A stretch of 53,931 bases of DNA from Candidatus Micrarchaeota archaeon CG1_02_47_40 (lineage in GTDB: Archaea > Micrarchaeota > Micrarchaeia > Anstonellales > CG1-02-47-40), in NCBI GenBank assembly GCA_001871475.1, contig MNVE01000004.1, positions 19,152 through 73,082 on the forward strand, read 5' to 3'. This document shows positions 16,305 through 24,739 of the stretch, one piece after another. The notes under the pieces were generated by a model. That model worked only from the letters and a program-made list of their open reading frames with translations. It was not told where the DNA came from and ran no database searches. How positions within the stretch are numbered: position 1 is the stretch's first letter; every line of letters starts with the position of its first letter. The translations under genes and the position numbers were made by a program.

Positions 16305-17438
16305 ATGGTTACAATACGCGACCCGATACACGGGGACATTGAGATTTCGCAAACCGAGCGGCGCCTTCTTGACACCGGGGAGATGCAGCGCCTGCGAAGG
16401 GTAAAGCAGCTTGCCATGGCTTACCTTGTGTACCCCGGCGCAAACCACACGCGCTTTGAACACTCAATAGGCACGATGGAACTGGCAGGAAAAATCTGCG
16501 CCTCGTGCGAAATTGAGAATGAAAAAACAGAGCAGCTTCGCATTGCCGCGCTTTTGCATGATGTGGGGCACGTGTGCTTTTCCCATGAGGGGGAGTTTGC
16601 GACAAAAATGGCGCTTGGCACACATGAGGAGATTGGGAGAAAGAAAATGCTTGAGGGGGAAATTGCTGACATATTAAATGAGAATTGGGGGGCGAGGAAA
16701 ATATCCGAACTTTCCGCTTCGCAAGATTTTGGGGGCATAATCTCTTCAGATATAGGGGCTGACAGGATGGATTACCTCTTGCGCGACTCGCACTACACCG
16801 GTGTTGCCTATGGAATTATAGAAAAGGAAAGGATAGTTTCGCAAAGCGCTTTTTCCCATAGCGGGCTTTTTCTCCGGGAAGGCGGGCTTTCAGCAGGCGA
16901 ATCCCTTCTTATTGCGCGCTTTCTCATGTTCTCAACCGTGTACATGCACCATGCGGTGCGAATCGCTTCCGCGATGCTTGAGCAAAGCCTGGCAATCGCC
17001 CTTGCAAATGATGCGCTTAGAGAAGATTTCCTGCTTTTGGCAGGGGATGAAGAGGTATTAAGCGAGCTTGCAAAAATAAGCTCCTGCACAAAAATGGCGC
17101 AGAGGTTCAAAGAGCGCAACCTCTACAAAAAAGCGCACTTTGCAGATTTTGAGCCGCTTTCCCCGGAGCTTAAAGAATTGCTTAAAAGCGGGCAGGCGCA
17201 ACGCGAGATTTCAGAAAAGGCAGGGGCTGATGTGCTGATAAGCATGCCCCAGAGCTTTGTGGGCGGAGCGGAAGTGTTTGTTGAAGTGAACGGGCAGAAG
17301 AGAAAGATAAGCGACATTTCCCCTCTTGTGCGCGCAATGTCTGAAACGGAAAAAACGCGGGCGAGGGTTCTCGTGTGCTGTGCAAAAGAGGACATTGAAC
17401 AGGTTGCAAGAGAGGCAAAAAACTACATTGGCAAATAA
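16305..17438 (+). CDS. HD-domain phosphohydrolase (dNTPase/SAMHD1-like)
   Basis: 377 residues. Starts 'VTIRDPIHGDIEISQTERRLLDTGEMQRLRR', the hallmark of the HD dNTPase-like family. Metal ligands: His in 'NHTRFEHSIGT', HD in 'ALLHDVGHVCFSHEGE', and Asp in 'SSDIGADRMDYLLRDS'. Family members hydrolyse dNTPs or other nucleotides. It follows the unknown regulator by 10 nt, with TGATAAATATG at the start, so the two may be co-transcribed. Its 3' end runs into the repeat array before secG. Confidence 0.88.
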   Translation: MVTIRDPIHGDIEISQTERRLLDTGEMQRLRRVKQLAMAYLVYPGANHTRFEHSIGTMELAGKICASCEIENEKTEQLRIAALLHDVGHVCFSHEGEFATKMALGTHEEIGRKKMLEGEIADILNENWGARKISELSASQDFGGIISSDIGADRMDYLLRDSHYTGVAYGIIEKERIVSQSAFSHSGLFLREGGLSAGESLLIARFLMFSTVYMHHAVRIASAMLEQSLAIALANDALREDFLLLAGDEEVLSELAKISSCTKMAQRFKERNLYKKAHFADFEPLSPELKELLKSGQAQREISEKAGADVLISMPQSFVGGAEVFVEVNGQKRKISDISPLVRAMSETEKTRARVLVCCAKEDIEQVAREAKNYIGK

Positions 17439-17672
17439 ATCAGAGGGCAGAGCAGCCTGCATGGGCAGAGAGCTTACTATCCAATCAAATAATTCAGAGC
17501 GAAACAACTCGCATGAGCGAAAGCATCTACTTTAACAAACAGTCAAGCAGCCTGCAAACTCCTACTTTAACGAACAAATCAGAAAGCGGAACAACTCTCA
17601 CGGCAAACTCTTACTTTAACAAATAGTCAATCAGCCTGCAAACTCCTACTTTAACAAATAGTCAAGCACTTT
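17430..17672. repeat. Degenerate tandem array at the HD / secG convergent 3' ends
   Basis: About six degenerate copies, 35-54 nt each, fill the space between two convergent genes and enter both coding ends. Copies begin near 17432, 17483, 17536, 17571, 17620 and 17655. The best units read AAATAGTCAA-CAGCCTGCAAACTCCTACTTTAAC; alternating units carry CGGAACAACTC or CGAAACAACTC. On the minus strand each good copy ends like secG (DYLLK then stop). The array holds no other gene. Confidence 0.8.
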
Positions 17673-17813
17673 CACTATCAGTATGAATGCTGCCGCGAAG
17701 GTGATTACCGCCTTCGGGTCAAATTTTATCCCGCCCATATCCTCGTTTGCGCCGACTCCTAAAATTCCCGCCGAGGATTGGGGGGTGCTTATTGATGTTC
17801 TTGAAACAGACAT
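17646..17813 (-). CDS. secG: Preprotein translocase Sec61-beta subunit (SecG-type)
   Basis: 55 residues. A short polar N-terminus rich in Ser/Gly is followed by the signature 'MGGIKFDPKAVITFAAAFI' and a single C-terminal transmembrane helix 'VITFAAAFILIVKVLDYLLK', as in archaeal Sec61-beta. It is the small tail-anchored subunit of the SecYE-beta channel. It begins 28 nt past the end of the Mre11 gene on the same strand. Its 3' end (DYLLK-stop) is the source or target of the tandem array described separately. Confidence 0.9.
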   Translation of the reverse strand: MSVSRTSISTPQSSAGILGVGANEDMGGIKFDPKAVITFAAAFILIVKVLDYLLK

Positions 17814-17840
17814 ATGCAGAATATGTGCTGCGCACTATTT

Positions 17841-18953
17841 TTAACTCTTCTTCTTAAAGCGCAGGTGCTTCTCCAATTCCACTTCCTCCCCCTGCGCAAG
17901 CTTATCAAGCAGCCCCTCCAGCTCTTCCGCATCCACCCCGCATCCCTCAAGCTGTATCCGGAGCACCTCCAAGCCCATCTTCACCGCCGACATCTTCCCT
18001 GCGCGGTTTTGGCGCAGTGCCTCCACCCTTGCCGCAAGTGTTTTTGAGGAAAGTGAATTCTCCACGAATACAAAAGCCTGCTCAAACTTCTGAAAGCTTA
18101 CATCTCCCTGCACAAGCCCTTCCCTCATCGAGCCTGAAAGCACAATCCGTATTATCGGCTTTTCCTTTTCATTTGCAACTATCCTCTCTACCTCTTTTTT
18201 CACCGCATTTGCAACCTCCTCCGGCTGCGCATTCACAAAGGAGAGGGAAACAAAATGAAACGGCCTTGCAATTATGGGAAAAAACTCACCCTTCTTCAAA
18301 AGAGTGTCATAAACAACATACCCCTTTGCCCCCTCCTCTTCCTTTCTCATCTGCGTAATTACCGTGGAGCCGGGTATAATGAGCTTTCCATCAAATGCAA
18401 ACTGGCTTTTGTGCACGTGGCCGCAAACATACAAATCAAATCCGGCAGGAAGCTCCTCAAATGAAATGAATTCCTCCTTCCCATTTGGTATGAACTCCGA
18501 GAGGGACTGGTGAAATACAAACACGTTGAAATGATTCGGAAGCGGGGAGAAATTTGACTTTTTGAGCGCCTCGCGCACATAATTTTCAGGCACGCCCCCC
18601 ATTCCTGTAATCGCTATTTTCTGTCCATCCCTCTCAAGCACCTGCCGGTTCTGGTGAATATTCACAAGAAGCCCGGCGGAGTGCATAAACTGTATCGGGT
18701 TTGCCTGCCCCTTTGGGCGCATCTCGTGCGTTCCGTGTATTGCCAAAACAGGCACGCTCGCCTGCCGCAGAAGGGAGGCAAATTCAGAAAGCGCATTCAG
18801 GCTCGGGGTTGCGCTGTCAAAAATATCCCCTGCTAAAATGAGCGCATCCGCCTTTTCCGCAGCCTCCAAAATAGCCGCCTTCCCCTGCAAAAACGCATCC
18901 TCGCCCCACTTTGCATGCCCAAAATGAGTATCCGCAACAATCGCAAGTTTCAT
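17841..18953 (-). CDS. mre11: Mre11/SbcD-type DNA repair nuclease
   Basis: 370 residues, calcineurin-like phosphoesterase fold. Motifs: DTHFGH (8-13), GDIFD (about 42-46), 'IHGTHEMR' (about 74-81), 'VFHQSLSEF' and 'CGHVHKSQ'. The usual third motif GNH[D/E] reads GTHE here: the conserved Asn is Thr. The C-terminal 150 residues correspond to the capping and Rad50-binding region, with a basic end (HLRFKKKS). No Rad50 gene lies in the window. A TATA-like TTTATAAA box is shared in the divergent region with the small membrane gene. Specific role in double-strand break repair is inferred from family. Confidence 0.85.
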   Translation of the reverse strand: MKLAIVADTHFGHAKWGEDAFLQGKAAILEAAEKADALILAGDIFDSATPSLNALSEFASLLRQASVPVLAIHGTHEMRPKGQANPIQFMHSAGLLVNIHQNRQVLERDGQKIAITGMGGVPENYVREALKKSNFSPLPNHFNVFVFHQSLSEFIPNGKEEFISFEELPAGFDLYVCGHVHKSQFAFDGKLIIPGSTVITQMRKEEEGAKGYVVYDTLLKKGEFFPIIARPFHFVSLSFVNAQPEEVANAVKKEVERIVANEKEKPIIRIVLSGSMREGLVQGDVSFQKFEQAFVFVENSLSSKTLAARVEALRQNRAGKMSAVKMGLEVLRIQLEGCGVDAEELEGLLDKLAQGEEVELEKHLRFKKKS

Positions 18954-19004
18954 TTCCCACTCCCAGCAGTATTTATAAAAAAGAGCATATATATCTTGCT
19001 TAGT

Positions 19005-19079
19005 ATGGTTGACACGTTGGTCCTGCCCATCATAATAATAGCCGCCGTCATAATAGCGGTCTACTTCCTTACAAGGTAG
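19005..19079 (+). CDS. 24-residue single-span membrane microprotein
   Basis: MVDTLVLPIIIIAAVIIAVY then FLTR and stop: one hydrophobic helix with a positive end. A TTTATAAA box at about 18972-18979 lies 26-30 nt upstream, so the ATG is at or near the transcription start (leaderless). The stop is 6 nt before the next gene's ATG, a spacing that suggests coupling to the membrane transporter-like protein. Function unknown; it could be a regulatory or assembly subunit of that protein. Confidence 0.6.
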   Translation: MVDTLVLPIIIIAAVIIAVYFLTR

Positions 19080-19085
19080 TTTGTG

Positions 19086-19547
19086 ATGGACTGGCGTATT
19101 GCGGCAGTAGCGGCAATGGCGTTGCTCTCGGTATACAGCATCGTGCTAAAATACTTCATTTCAGACATATCAACAGGGAGGGAAGATTTTCGCGCGTACA
19201 TTCCGGCTTTTTTCGCATGTGCGCTTCTTTTATTTGGCTATTTCCTCCTGAACATACAAAACGTGAAACTCGGCGAGAGAACTTCCATTTACCATCTTGC
19301 ACTAATACCCCTGCTCCTTCTTCTCTCTGCCACCACCTATCTTGCCTACCGCGACGGTCCGCTTACAGTAGTAATACCTATAATGGGGCTTGCAATGGTG
19401 GGCACCGCACTTCTGGCAGTGTTTTTTCTGCATGAGCAGCTTACTCCTGCGCGCATTCTTGGTATAGTGCTCGCGCTTGTCGCAATAGCGGTATTTGCGC
19501 TTGAAAAGGAGGCAAATGGGCTTATTAGAAGCGTGTTTGGGGCGTGA
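19086..19547 (+). CDS. EamA-like small integral membrane protein
   Basis: 153 residues from the ATG at 19086 (GTG at 19083 is possible). Five hydrophobic segments: about 4-20, 37-58, 71-88, 91-112 and 122-140, ending with a short basic/acidic tail. The 'GPLTVVIPIMGLAMVGTALLAVFFLHEQLTPARILGIVLALVAI' region is the classic EamA/DMT-repeat ending (helices 4-5, with HEQLT). This is one half of the usual ten-helix transporter, so it probably dimerises. Substrate unknown. Confidence 0.75.
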   Translation: MDWRIAAVAAMALLSVYSIVLKYFISDISTGREDFRAYIPAFFACALLLFGYFLLNIQNVKLGERTSIYHLALIPLLLLLSATTYLAYRDGPLTVVIPIMGLAMVGTALLAVFFLHEQLTPARILGIVLALVAIAVFALEKEANGLIRSVFGA

Positions 19548-19690
19548 AGCGCTCCCACATTTTCCCACAGAAACATTTTTAAATGGGCATGGGCATAATG
19601 CTAACCTGCGAGGTAGGAAACCTTTTAAACATTGCTTTTTTCGGCATCAAACCGGCTTAGAAAAAATATTAGACGAGGGGGTTGTGAAAA

Positions 19691-20596
19691 ATGGCATCTT
19701 CATGTCCTGAATGCGGAAACAAGAAACTAACCCGTGATTATGAGAGAGGGGAAATAATCTGCTCAAACTGCGGGCTTATCATAGCAGAGAACATGGCGGA
19801 TTTGGGGCCCGAGTGGAGGGCATTTGATTCCGAGCAGCGCGAAAAGCGCGCAAGAGGGGGGGCGCCCATAAAATTCATGAGGCCTAACAAGGGGCTTGTG
19901 ACGGAAATAGACCAATATAATAGGGATATTAGAGGGGCAAAGATTTCCCCGAAAAAGCAGGCGCAATTTTACAGGATGAGAAAGTGGCACAAGAGGGCAT
20001 CAATTGCTTCTTCCATGGAACGCAACCTTGCAATAGCTCTCTCCGAGCTTGACAGGATTGCTTCTTATCTGGGATTGCCGGACAATATGCGCGAGAGCGC
20101 AGCTCTCCTTTACCGAAGATGCATAAAGGCGGAGCTAATACGCGGAAGGCTGATTGAATCCGTGGTTGCGGCAGTCATATACGCAACCTGCAGGATAAAC
20201 GGAATTCCACGCACACTGGATGAGGTTGCTAAAATATCCGGCATAGAGAAGAAGGAGATAGGGCGCGCATACCGCTTCGTTAGGCGCGAGCTTGACCTGG
20301 ACGTGCCATTAACCGACCCTGGGCAGTATGTGCCGAAATTCACAGCGGCGCTCAAACTCTCCGGGCAGGTGCAGGAGAAGGCAATACAGCTTCTTAAAAA
20401 GTCCATCAAGAAAGGGCTGATTTCAGGAAGGGGGCCGACCGGAGTGGCGGCTGCGGCAGTGTACATTGCAAGCGCAATTTACGGAGAGCGAAGGACGCAG
20501 AAGGAAGTGGCTGATGTGGCAGGAGTCACCGAAGTCACGATAAGGAACAGGTATAGGGAGCTGAAGAAGGAATTGGGGCTGAAAGTGAATCTTTAG
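19691..20596 (+). CDS. tfb: Transcription initiation factor TFB (TFIIB homologue)
   Basis: 301 residues. N-terminal zinc ribbon with C5, C8, C24, C27; B-reader/linker about 38-100 ('DLGPEWRAFDSEQREKRARG'); two cyclin folds, about 108-200 and 205-298, the second with 'SGRGPTGVAAAAVYIAS' and the BRE-contacting helix-turn-helix 'TQKEVADVAGVTEVTIRNRY'. TFB bridges TBP and RNA polymerase at archaeal promoters. A TTTTAAAC box (about 19622-19629) precedes a leader of roughly 40 nt; a second TTTTTAAA box lies at 19576-19583. It is followed by a long pyrimidine tract that probably terminates it. Confidence 0.97.
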   Translation: MASSCPECGNKKLTRDYERGEIICSNCGLIIAENMADLGPEWRAFDSEQREKRARGGAPIKFMRPNKGLVTEIDQYNRDIRGAKISPKKQAQFYRMRKWHKRASIASSMERNLAIALSELDRIASYLGLPDNMRESAALLYRRCIKAELIRGRLIESVVAAVIYATCRINGIPRTLDEVAKISGIEKKEIGRAYRFVRRELDLDVPLTDPGQYVPKFTAALKLSGQVQEKAIQLLKKSIKKGLISGRGPTGVAAAAVYIASAIYGERRTQKEVADVAGVTEVTIRNRYRELKKELGLKVNL

Positions 20597-20717
20597 CACT
20601 TTCTTTTTTATTCTTCCTTTTTCTTCTTTATTTCTTTTTCCCTTTTGTTTTCTCATCCTTTTTTTACTTTTTCTTTCTTTTTCTTATTCTTCTTTATTTT
20701 CTTACTTTTCTTTACCC
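20597..20717 (+). terminator. Long T-rich pyrimidine tract after tfb
   Basis: About 120 nt composed almost only of T and C with many runs of four to seven T, immediately after the tfb stop codon. Oligo-T runs are the known intrinsic termination signal for archaeal RNA polymerase. No hairpin is needed or seen. The tract is longer than any other terminator in the window. Confidence 0.65.
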
Positions 20718-20724
20718 CTGTAAT

Positions 20725-20812
20725 CTTACCACACATTTCACCCTTCAAATGTATGCCTAAAAATCACCTCGTAGGTTTTACCGCACATTTCAAGAGGAAA
20801 AAGTGTGGTAAG
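20725..20812. repeat. Inverted and direct repeats between tfb and argG
   Basis: CTTACCACAC (20725-20734) and GTGTGGTAAG (20803-20812) are perfect 10-nt inverted arms. The left arm continues as TTACCACACATTTCA, which is repeated with one change, TTACCGCACATTTCA, at 20778-20792. Three copies of one motif in 88 nt suggest a multi-site operator or a folded RNA. They lie about 70 nt upstream of the TATA-like box (20883-20890) for the argG leader ORF. The rest of the 480-nt gap holds no larger gene. Confidence 0.5.
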
Positions 20813-20914
20813 AAAATTTAAGCACCTCTTGCAACTCTTTTCTTTTTTTCCCTATTCATTTTGCACACTGAAAATTGGTTAGTATTTAAATGATTCATCC
20901 TCATACTCCCAAGC

Positions 20915-21001
20915 ATGAAAGCATCGGAGAGGGAAAAACTCTTCAAAAAAGCCGTTCCGCTTGGGCTGGCGCCCGTGCGCGTTTCGGTTTGGCTGCCCTA
21001 A
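20915..21001 (+). CDS. 28-residue leader ORF before argG
   Basis: MKASEREKLFKKAVPLGLAP followed by VRVSVWLP and stop. TATTTAAA at 20883-20890 places transcription start at about this ATG, so it would be read as a leaderless ORF from the argG promoter. argG begins 78 nt later with its own GGGAGGGAG site. It has two Arg and four Lys codons. It could be a regulatory leader peptide or a remnant; no homologue is recognised. Confidence 0.4.
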   Translation: MKASEREKLFKKAVPLGLAPVRVSVWLP

Positions 21002-21079
21002 GTGAAAGAAAAGGGCATTTCTTCGTGTTGATTTAAGAGACATAATCTGAAAATTACAAAATTCGGGAGGGAGAAAAAA

Positions 21080-22324
21080 ATGGCAAAAGAAAAAGTTGTT
21101 TTAGCATATTCAGGAGGGCTTGACACCTCGTGCATACTCAAATGGCTGGCGGATAAAGGGTATGAAGTAATCGCTTATGTAGCGGATATTGGGCAGAAGG
21201 ATGATTTTGAGAAGGTGAAGGCAAAGGCGCTTGCAACCGGCGCATCCAAATGCCATGTTCTTGATTTGAAGAAGGAATTTGTAACTGATTACATCTTTTC
21301 TGCAATACGCGCAAATGCAATATATGAAGGAAGATATTTGCTTGGCACCTCCCTTGCCCGCCCCCTGATTGCAAAGCACCAGATAGAGGTGGCGCACAAG
21401 GAAGGGGCGCAATATGTTGCGCACGGGGCTACCGGAAAAGGCAACGACCAGTGCCGCTTTGAGCTCTCCTACCTCTCCCTTGACCCGAAAATAAAAATCA
21501 TCTCCCCGTGGAAAACGGCAGAATTCATGGAGCAGTTCAAGGGAAGGGATGATTTGATTGCATATGCAAAAAAGAACGGCATTCCCGTGGATGCGACTCT
21601 GAAAAAGCCCTATTCAGAGGATGAGAATTTGATGCACATTTCGCACGAGGCAGGCATATTGGAAGCACCTGAAAAAATTCCCGCAGATTCCGTCTATTCC
21701 CGCACCGTTTCCCCTAAAGATGCACCCAACGAGAGCACTTTCCTTGAAATATTTTTCAAGGATGGAACACCGGTAAAAGTGGTGAATAAGAACACGAAGG
21801 AAACAAAGGAGGAACCCTTGGAGCTTTTCACTTATCTGAATAAGGTTGGAGCGGAAAACGGAGTAGGAAGAATGGATATGGTGGAGAACCGCTTCGTTGG
21901 GATAAAATCCCGCGGCTTGTATGAAACTCCCGGAGGCACAATCCTTTACACTGCCCACAAAGATATAGAGTCAATTGCAATGGACAGGGAGGTAATGCGC
22001 CTGCGGGACACGCTTTCTCCGCGCATGGCTGAAATAATATACTACGGCTTCTGGTTTTCCCCGGAAATGGATTTCCTGAACGCCGCATTCAACAAGAGCC
22101 AGGAATTCATAGATGGAAAGGTAGTGCTTGAGCTATACAAGGGAAACGTTTTCACCCGCGCTCGTGAATCGCCTTCTTCATTGTATGATAAGGAGCTTGG
22201 CTCAATGCACATAGAAGGCGGCTTTGACCAGAAAGATTCAACCGGCTTTATCAAGATAAACGCGATACGGCTGATGGCGCACCGTGCGATAGTGGAAAAG
22301 CAGGGAAGACTCAGGCGCAAGTAA
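21080..22324 (+). CDS. argG: Argininosuccinate synthase
   Basis: 414 residues. Joins citrulline and aspartate using ATP. N-type PP-loop AYSGGLDTS (9-17), '[18 protein letters not shown]', '[12 protein letters not shown]', and '[10 protein letters not shown]' are family-specific and cover the ATP, aspartate and citrulline sites. No argH or other arginine gene lies in the window, so it is an isolated step here. A GGGAGGGAG site 7 nt upstream sets the start. A T-rich terminator follows. Confidence 0.96.
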   Translation: MAKEKVVLAYSGGLDTSCILKWLADKGYEVIAYVADIGQKDDFEKVKAKALATGASKCHVLDLKKEFVTDYIFSAIRANAIYEGRYLLGTSLARPLIAKHQIEVAHKEGAQYVAHGATGKGNDQCRFELSYLSLDPKIKIISPWKTAEFMEQFKGRDDLIAYAKKNGIPVDATLKKPYSEDENLMHISHEAGILEAPEKIPADSVYSRTVSPKDAPNESTFLEIFFKDGTPVKVVNKNTKETKEEPLELFTYLNKVGAENGVGRMDMVENRFVGIKSRGLYETPGGTILYTAHKDIESIAMDREVMRLRDTLSPRMAEIIYYGFWFSPEMDFLNAAFNKSQEFIDGKVVLELYKGNVFTRARESPSSLYDKELGSMHIEGGFDQKDSTGFIKINAIRLMAHRAIVEKQGRLRRK

Positions 22325-22325
22325 T

Positions 22326-22371
22326 CTCTTTTTTTGCATTTTTCAGTTTTTTTCTTTTTTTTTACTAGAGC
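22326..22371 (+). terminator. Oligo-T terminator after argG
   Basis: Directly after the argG stop there are four runs of five to nine T within 46 nt (for example TTTTTTTT near 22328-22335 and TTTTTTTTT near 22355-22363). This is the standard archaeal termination signature. Confidence 0.65.
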
Positions 22372-22377
22372 TTACTA

Positions 22378-22464
22378 TAGCAAACCCGAGAAGGAATTTG
22401 ACAGATTCTGCCGTCTTCTGCGGCGTTCGGGTTTGCTAGTTGTGCCGCACGATTTTCGTGCGGC
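22378..22464 (+). other. Two adjacent stable hairpins before a small Cys protein gene
   Basis: TAGCAAACCCGA (22378-22389) pairs perfectly with TCGGGTTTGCTA (22427-22438), 12 bp enclosing 37 nt that itself contains GCCG-N7-CGGC. It is followed by GCCGCACGA-TTT-TCGTGCGGC (22444-22464), a perfect 9-bp hairpin. Both arms lie downstream of the argG T-tract and end 21 nt before the next start codon. It may be a structured 5' leader, a small RNA, or the remains of a mobile palindrome. It does not fold as a tRNA. Confidence 0.5.
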
Positions 22465-22485
22465 GCTATAAATGAGGTGATAAAA

Positions 22486-22698
22486 ATGGTTATGCAAAAT
22501 AATGGATGCCCTGCAATAATGAACTTGAAACTTCTGCCCTGCCAGCCGAAAATAAAAAGGGGGCAGAGAACAATACGCGAGGAATTGCCAGGAGGAACAG
22601 CTTCGGCAAAATGCCCTTACATTGATGGGCTGAATCGCCTTCCCTGCGAGTGCTTGTTTGGCAGGGAAAAGCCGCTGTCGGAAGAGGCGCTGGGCTGA
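22486..22698 (+). CDS. Small cysteine-containing protein
   Basis: 70 residues from the ATG at 22486, with GAGGTGATAAAA immediately upstream. Five Cys: C7, C18, C42, C54 and C56, in contexts NGCPAI, LPCQPK, AKCPYIDG and LPCECLFG. The pattern could bind one zinc or an iron-sulfur centre, but no family is recognised. It lies behind the two strong hairpins. It is not in an obvious operon; the downstream gene is convergent. Confidence 0.55.
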   Translation: MVMQNNGCPAIMNLKLLPCQPKIKRGQRTIREELPGGTASAKCPYIDGLNRLPCECLFGREKPLSEEALG

Positions 22699-22760
22699 AA
22701 AGGCTAGGGGGAAGAATGCAGAACATTGTAAAATAAAAAACAGAAAAGATAAACCATGAA

Positions 22761-24608
22761 TCAGTGCAGGGGGCTAAACTCGCCGAAACTTCCCTTCGGC
22801 TCTTCCTTCTCTTTTTTCTTTTCCCTTCCCCTCTCTCCACTAACTTTTTCTTTTCTTTCCTCTTTTTTTATCTCTCCCTTACTGTAAGGTGGATAAGAAG
22901 GCGAGGGGGGCGGCAAATCCTCCGGATACATCCACTTCTGCACGTCAACCGCCTTCAATTTCATGGGAAGTATGTACTTGGTTCCGTCAAACAGCCTTAC
23001 GATGCACTCCCTCTGGTCCAGCCTGACAAACATCTCGCGCTTTGACTCTTCAAGCTCTGTTGTGGAGCGGTTCTTCTTGAAAAACTCTTCTATCTTTATC
23101 TCTATTATTGAGCTTATCAACCTGGCATCCTCCCTGTTCACCTTGAATGAAATGATATTTCTCGTGTTTGAAATTATGCCGTTTAGTATTTCCTTTTTGA
23201 GCTGCCCCAAATACTGCATTGAGAGATAGAGGTAAAGGTTGAATTTTCTCGTTTCTGCCAGAATGTCCTTCACCACCAAAGTTTCAACGCGCGGGAACTC
23301 ATCCACAACAAGTATTATCGGCCTTTTGAATTTTCCCGTTATTGCACAAATGTACATCTGATTTATTACCGCACCTGCAAGGAATTTTATCATCCTCTTT
23401 CCGAAAAACTGCGGGTCAAAGGAAACAACCGTCACTCTGTTGTTTTCAAGAAGCTCGTGCAGCTTCTCCTGCTTCAGTTTTTTCCCCAAATAAAGCTCAT
23501 ACTCCCCCACGAAGTTCAGAATGGGCAATACCGCGTCATTGAAGTGGTGTATGTAAATATCCTGATACTCCTGGTCAAAGAAGCGCTTTGCTTCATCCAC
23601 CGTGCTTTGGGTGCAGAATTCCATGCGCGCAGCCGGGTCGCGCAACAGCGCATTGATGTTCTCAAGCGTAAGCCTGTCAATTGAGGAGAGGAGGTAAGTT
23701 GCGTAAAAAAGCACCCTTTCCGCGTATTTATTTTCCTCTCCTATTGCGGAGGAGATAAGCTGTGCAATCAACTGCGTCATCATCGGGCTCTTGTCCCCTC
23801 CCATCTCAAGGGGCTCCACGTAATTCTTCTTGTAATCCACTATTTTCTTGTTCGGCATGAGCTTTAGGAACTCCCCGTGCGGGTCAATCACCAGCACTCT
23901 CAACTCATTGCCGTATTTTTTCTCAAGCGCGCGAACCATCATGTAAAGCGCTTTTGTTTTCCCGCAGCCGGACTCCCCGACTATGAGCGTGTGGTTTATG
24001 GATTCAAAGCTGTCCATTCCCACGCACGCATCCACGTTCTCAAATACTGGAAATTGCGAATTCAATGAGATGCTTTTGGGAATCGGCTCAAGCACATCTA
24101 TGTATATTGAGGGATGGTTCTCAAGATTGATTTCAAGGAAGTTTTCAGGCGAGGAGAGGAGTATTAAATTCTTTTTCCCCCCGCTTTCAGTTGCATTTGC
24201 AAATCCCAAATACTTTCCGAATATCCTGACAATTCTGCAGGAAAACTCCTCCACATCCGCCTTTATCATGAAATTGAGGAGATTTTCAGGACCGAAGAAG
24301 TAAAGGTTTGGGAATGGCAGGTAGCTTCCTCTTTTTCTCTCTATTTTCACAGGGTTGTCGCTTAGCTTGAAGGGAAAAATCAGGTGGGGCAGGTGCGCCA
24401 AATTCTTCCTGTCCTTTATGTAAAACTTGAGCGTGTTTTTCTGCCTCTGCACTATCACCGGCGCGGGCGTGATTGAGAAGAAATAAGACAAATCAAGAAA
24501 GCCGAAGAGAGGGACTTTCCTCTTCGTCAAATGCTCAAACAAATTCCTGAATGCGTCGCTGCCCACTTTCTCGGAATATATGTGCAGTTCTTTCACACGC
24601 TCTTCCAT
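22761..24608 (-). CDS. HerA/VirB4-superfamily ATPase
   Basis: 615 residues. Walker A GESGCGKT (211-218), Walker B IILVVDEFP (431-438), and a C-terminal 'SMQYLGQLKKEILNGIISNTRNIISFKVNREDARLIS' segment with the sensor/arginine-finger region of HerA-FtsK ATPases. The 200-residue N-terminal domain matches no family I recognise. The tail (about 575-615) is low-complexity Lys/Glu. The start at 24608 is chosen because TTTAAATAC lies about 28 nt upstream. HerA-like ATPases pump DNA or drive secretion; VirB4-type conjugation ATPases are closely related. It is divergent from the Cys-rich gene pair. Confidence 0.75.
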   Translation of the reverse strand: MEERVKELHIYSEKVGSDAFRNLFEHLTKRKVPLFGFLDLSYFFSITPAPVIVQRQKNTLKFYIKDRKNLAHLPHLIFPFKLSDNPVKIERKRGSYLPFPNLYFFGPENLLNFMIKADVEEFSCRIVRIFGKYLGFANATESGGKKNLILLSSPENFLEINLENHPSIYIDVLEPIPKSISLNSQFPVFENVDACVGMDSFESINHTLIVGESGCGKTKALYMMVRALEKKYGNELRVLVIDPHGEFLKLMPNKKIVDYKKNYVEPLEMGGDKSPMMTQLIAQLISSAIGEENKYAERVLFYATYLLSSIDRLTLENINALLRDPAARMEFCTQSTVDEAKRFFDQEYQDIYIHHFNDAVLPILNFVGEYELYLGKKLKQEKLHELLENNRVTVVSFDPQFFGKRMIKFLAGAVINQMYICAITGKFKRPIILVVDEFPRVETLVVKDILAETRKFNLYLYLSMQYLGQLKKEILNGIISNTRNIISFKVNREDARLISSIIEIKIEEFFKKNRSTTELEESKREMFVRLDQRECIVRLFDGTKYILPMKLKAVDVQKWMYPEDLPPPSPSYPPYSKGEIKKEERKEKVSGERGREKKKEKEEPKGSFGEFSPLH

Positions 24609-24739
24609 ATAGTATAATCTACCTTTTTTAGTATTTAAAGCTTTAGGGGAGAATTGCTTATAAAACTTTAGAGGCAGGCGAGGCTGTAAATATCCCATCC
24701 TTTAAACGTTTTCGCAATTAAACGTAATAAGTGCTTGCA

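Noticed and set aside
17430-17672. CRISPR array
   Set aside because: Units are degenerate, differ in length, lack separate unique spacers, and match the 3' ends of the flanking genes; no cas genes are present.
19598-19660. 20-codon upstream ORF before tfb
   Set aside because: The nearest TATA box is too close to its ATG, and a second TATA box lies inside it, so it is probably not on the main transcript.
22378-22438. tRNA or tRNA-like molecule
   Set aside because: The 12-bp stem lacks T-loop, anticodon loop and D-arm sequences; only a simple hairpin is supported.
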